Positions 14,466-16,639 of a stretch of DNA of 16,639 nucleotides are shown piece after piece. Location of the stretch: the NCBI GenBank assembly GCA_046705265.1, contig JBJKQL010000097.1, positions 1 to 16,639 of the forward strand, read 5' to 3'. Each line of letters begins with the position of its first letter. Position 1 is the first letter of the stretch. This DNA comes from JAJYTL01 sp046705265 (GTDB taxonomy: Bacteria > Pseudomonadota > Alphaproteobacteria > Ferrovibrionales > Ferrovibrionaceae). The notes below the pieces were generated by a model. That model was given only the letters and a program-made list of their open reading frames with translations, had not been told where the DNA came from and ran no database searches. The position numbers and the translations under genes are program-made.

Positions 14466-14620
14466 ATAGCAGTGGACCTCCGGCAAGGTTCGGCGCTCCG
14501 TCGTCCCGTCCTCGCCCTGTTATGACCCTAAGAATATGCCCACTAGCGGCTCGGGACAAAAACAAAAAGCCCGCCGCAGGGACCGACATTGATCGAATGG
14601 ATCAATTCGGCTTTCAGCCG

Positions 14621-14648
14621 GGGCCAGGTTTCGCGCGAAACATGGCCC
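14621..14648. repeat. 28-bp near-perfect palindrome with a parS-like core
   Basis: The 14-bp core GTTTCGCGCGAAAC (14628-14641) is a perfect palindrome. Outer arms GGGCCA (14621-14626) and TGGCCC (14643-14648) extend the symmetry to 28 bp with one mismatched pair. The core resembles the ParB target parS (GTTTCACGTGAAAC), differing only at two symmetric positions. Confidence 0.6.
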
Positions 14649-14893
14649 TTCGCGTCCAGTGCGCTTTCCTTACGAATGCAACGAATTGCGAAAGTTCTGA
14701 ACGAGGTCAACGTTCGGAGCGTGTTCACGCACCGCCCCCTGGCTTTGCCGGGGTGGGTTCACAGGATCGTCCTCGTGCGCTGCTCGCCAGCTTCTTGAGA
14801 GCGCTGTGCCGTGCGCGAGGCCCTCCTGTGCACAACGTGGGCGAGCCCAGAACTCTGCCCCCCAAAGGCGCGTTCCAGAACATAACCGATCAC

Positions 14894-15457
14894 TTACGCA
14901 TCGCCTTTGGACAGAGTGATTGCGTGCTCAAGGGCCCGCTCGAATTTACTTGCCTTCCGACGCCCACTGTGTGGGGGAAGCCACACTTCCAAGAAGGAAG
15001 CCGTTTTGCGTCGTGGGGGGCCGTCTTTGTTTATGGTTACCTCGTCCACGCACCTCGATCCGACGGTACAATATAGTTTGAGGGCACGGTAACCGCTTTT
15101 AGAACACGGTTCATTACCGAATGGCGGCGCTGCGACTATGCGTGAAATATGGTCGAGCCGGACCTTGCGGATTTCTCGCCGCTGGCTGATCCGAATTCCC
15201 CGCGCGTTGGTTCGGGTGTAACGGGCCGTAGAATACGCCCATACCTTTCCATCAAGGTCCGTAAACACACTCCTAAGAGCGGCGCGATGCTCATGTTTGT
15301 GGTAATCGCAAGTGACGTAGTCGGTCCCTCGGGACTTTCCCGTCATGCGGTTGAGGTAGGCAGTCGTCCATGCGAGACTCTTTGGGCGGCCGAGTGCCGG
15401 GCCGCAAGGCAGCAGTGCCAGGAGCAAAATAAGGGGAGTTCTACGAAGCACGGTCAC
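14894..15457 (-). CDS. Secreted hypothetical protein with four mature cysteines
   Basis: A 187-residue protein with a clear signal peptide (MTVLRRTPLILLLALLPCGPALG) and likely cleavage after residue 23. The Cys in the signal is preceded by Pro, so it is not a good lipobox. The mature part has Cys50, Cys118, Cys130 and Cys136, suggesting two disulfides in the periplasm, plus a His-rich DYHKHEHR segment. It is strongly basic overall. The start is GTG 15457, with GGAG about 10 bp upstream; a second GTG two codons later is possible. I do not recognise the family. The GTG overlaps the stop of a short upstream frame by four bases. Confidence 0.65.
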   Translation of the reverse strand: MTVLRRTPLILLLALLPCGPALGRPKSLAWTTAYLNRMTGKSRGTDYVTCDYHKHEHRAALRSVFTDLDGKVWAYSTARYTRTNARGIRISQRREIRKVRLDHISRIVAAPPFGNEPCSKSGYRALKLYCTVGSRCVDEVTINKDGPPRRKTASFLEVWLPPHSGRRKASKFERALEHAITLSKGDA

Positions 15458-15690
15458 GGTAAGGAATCTCCAAAATAGGCCTTGGTTGTGATATCCGCCT
15501 CAGCTTCTTTTCCCGCGATCTTTACTCTGCACGGCTTCCTACGCTCAGGGCTGCGTATCATCTGGCGCTGGCCGAACTGTGTACCACGTTGGATCGGCAC
15601 ATGGACGTACCAGATGACCCTCATTTTCGCGGATCGGGGGTCAAAGCAGTATGGGGCGGTCGCAAAATGTTGTTCCTCCTTGCTGGCCAA
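15454..15690 (-). CDS. Doubtful small ORF coupled to the secreted-protein gene
   Basis: A 78-codon frame beginning at a TTG; an internal ATG (MRVIWYVHVPIQRG) is an alternative start. Its TGA overlaps the GTG of the next gene in a GTGA, the arrangement used for translational coupling, and the C-terminus (VKIAGKEAEADITTKAYFGD) looks protein-like. No domain is recognised and the start is uncertain. It may be chance or the remnant of a longer gene. Confidence 0.25.
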   Translation of the reverse strand: MASKEEQHFATAPYCFDPRSAKMRVIWYVHVPIQRGTQFGQRQMIRSPERRKPCRVKIAGKEAEADITTKAYFGDSLP

Positions 15691-16066
15691 ACTCTGTGCC
15701 GATCAAGCGCTCTCCCATGCGGGCATTGTTCTCAGTATAGCGAGTACCGCACGATGCTATCACTGGGCCCTGGCGGATGCACGGAAGCGAGGCTTTATCT
15801 GAGGCCGGCTCTGTACTGAGTCGTGCGACCGAACGCGAAGCCAGCGCTTAATCCCCATGGGGATTCGGCCGCTAAATCTCAGCAACCGCGTAGCCCTTCG
15901 GCGGCGCCGCCAACGACCGTCAGCTACTAGATGTCGCCGAACTAATGCGATTTTCACGAATCGTTTCTTGATATATTGTAAACAACCGCTGTCGGTTAGC
16001 CTGATCGTACGCCTCCCCCGAGGGCCGCCTGCCGTGAGAGTTGGGGAGATGAGAGAATACTGAAAA
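15691..16066. other. 376-bp gap with no convincing gene
   Basis: Frames on both strands are short and very Arg-rich, which suggests shadows. The only notable structure is the perfect palindrome at 15850-15865. Confidence 0.45.
15850..15865. repeat. 16-bp perfect palindrome
   Basis: AATCCCCATGGGGATT is perfectly symmetric. It may be an operator or a chance palindrome; no promoter hexamers were clear beside it. Confidence 0.45.
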
Positions 16067-16243
16067 ATGGCCGACGGGGTGAGGGTTGGCGGAATTCCCG
16101 AGCAGACGGTCCCCACCGTGCTCGAAAAGTTAGCGGCAGCGGCGCCGCTCTTGGAAAGATGCCGCCTCACGCGACGAATCCGGCGCCAGGGTATCGAGGA
16201 CCTGGCGGCAGTCCTCGACCAACTGAGGCGAAGGAAAGCCTAA
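16067..16243 (+). CDS. Small hypothetical protein (58 aa)
   Basis: The frame begins MADGVRVGGIPEQTVPTVLE and continues as two amphipathic helices (KLAAAAPLLERCRLTRRI and GIEDLAAVLDQLRRRKA), a coiled-coil-like pattern with heptad leucines. Third positions are GC-rich. A stop codon lies 6 bp before the ATG, so this start is fixed, but the ribosome site is weak (GAGA). It could be a small regulator or structural peptide; no family is recognised. Confidence 0.4.
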   Translation: MADGVRVGGIPEQTVPTVLEKLAAAAPLLERCRLTRRIRRQGIEDLAAVLDQLRRRKA

Positions 16244-16440
16244 ACAGCTCGTGTTTAAGCATTTTCGTGCCGGCGGCTCGCCAAATGTCGGGGTCGTCAA
16301 TCATATTGCCACGTCCTGGCGGTCTACCTTGGAGCCAATCGGATCAAGAGGTTATTATTATTGCCTGAATCGCTCTGGAGTTTCATACCCGAATCGGAGC
16401 TCAATTCTTTTCTGTCAATGTCATGCACTTGGTGGTCGCC

Positions 16441-16639
16441 ATGATCTGGAATCTCAAGAACGTCCTGACGCTCCTTGCTCTCAGTACGCTCGCCCTTTGC
16501 GTGCCCATAATCATTGGGCGTTCATCGGCGTCGGCCCAGTCCAAACCGGCATCGCCTCTCATGCAAGCCGTGGCGCAAGGTAAACAGATATTCGAGCACG
16601 ACAAATTTGGTGGTGTCCGGACCTGTTCCACCTGCCATC
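16441..16639 (+). CDS. Exported c-type cytochrome, 5' part only
   Basis: The first 66 residues of a protein that runs off the right edge. A signal peptide (about 1-32: MIWNLKNVLTLLALSTLALC, then IIIGRSSASA) ends near a typical cleavage site before QSKP. The mature start AVAQGKQIFEHDKFGG leads into the haem-binding motif CSTCH at 62-66. It should be matured in the periplasm with covalently bound haem and act in electron transfer or in a di-haem peroxidase-like enzyme; the missing part would decide. An in-frame ATG at 16423 is an alternative start, and neither has a strong ribosome site. Confidence 0.75.
   Translation, partial: MIWNLKNVLTLLALSTLALCVPIIIGRSSASAQSKPASPLMQAVAQGKQIFEHDKFGGVRTCSTCH

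Larger units (their letters stand above)
14149..14893. other. 745-bp hairpin-rich non-coding stretch
   Basis: No frame here is convincing, although a 61-codon minus frame (14543-14728) runs through the large palindrome. The region contains at least four strong inverted repeats, listed separately, and several A- or T-rich runs flanking GC-rich stems. Such density suits transcription termination, a replication or partition site, or decayed phage or plasmid DNA. Confidence 0.5.

Noticed and set aside
14522..15076. Plus-strand 184-codon frame
   Set aside because: It runs through the palindrome-rich region and antisense to the secreted protein, with no ribosome site or recognisable domain.

Overview
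The window looks like an alphaproteobacterial chromosome, possibly Rhodospirillales-like, though the order is only an inference. The evidence is the high GC content, a hisB-hisH-hisA-hisF-hisE block divergent from hslV-hslU, an HslV with the short alphaproteobacterial-style pre-peptide, a bactofilin and a PfkB/adenosine-kinase-like sugar kinase.

Positions 1-9307 are conserved housekeeping DNA. On the minus strand, a bactofilin is followed by an overlapping small lipoprotein gene that runs off the left edge. A PfkB-family kinase (+) and a DUF423 membrane protein (-) converge. rpmB and pyrE follow (+), then the histidine block (-): HisB, the HisH/HisF synthase, HisA and HisE. hslV and hslU (+) encode the two-part ATP-dependent protease. 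The block ends with a tRNA-Lys(CUU) gene that has its own promoter.

Positions 9269-13405 form a compact 4.1-kb genomic islet inserted at the 3' end of that tRNA. The last 39 bp of the tRNA, from the anticodon loop to CCA, are repeated exactly at 13367-13405, which marks attL and attR. The islet has two modules. The first is a minus-strand operon of marR, DUF1398, an EamA-type transporter, a VOC/glyoxalase protein and an SRPBCC protein. It is driven by a clear sigma-70 promoter with two copies of an 18-bp palindromic operator, one over the -35 and one just past the -10. The second is a plus-strand toxin-antitoxin pair (AbrB/MazE-type antitoxin and Doc/Fic-type toxin) with its own palindromic operator, followed by an orphan hypothetical gene pointing back from attR. 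I see no integrase, transposase or relaxase in the islet.

Positions 13406-16639 are sparsely coding and look accessory. They hold several small unknown proteins, a secreted cysteine-containing protein, a roughly 745-bp stretch crowded with hairpins and palindromes (including a 28-bp near-perfect, parS-like one), and at the right edge the start of an exported c-type cytochrome.

The least described parts are the integrase-less islet with its MarR-controlled cassette and the palindrome-rich DNA beyond attR. Family calls rest on recognising motifs by eye; no database search was run.
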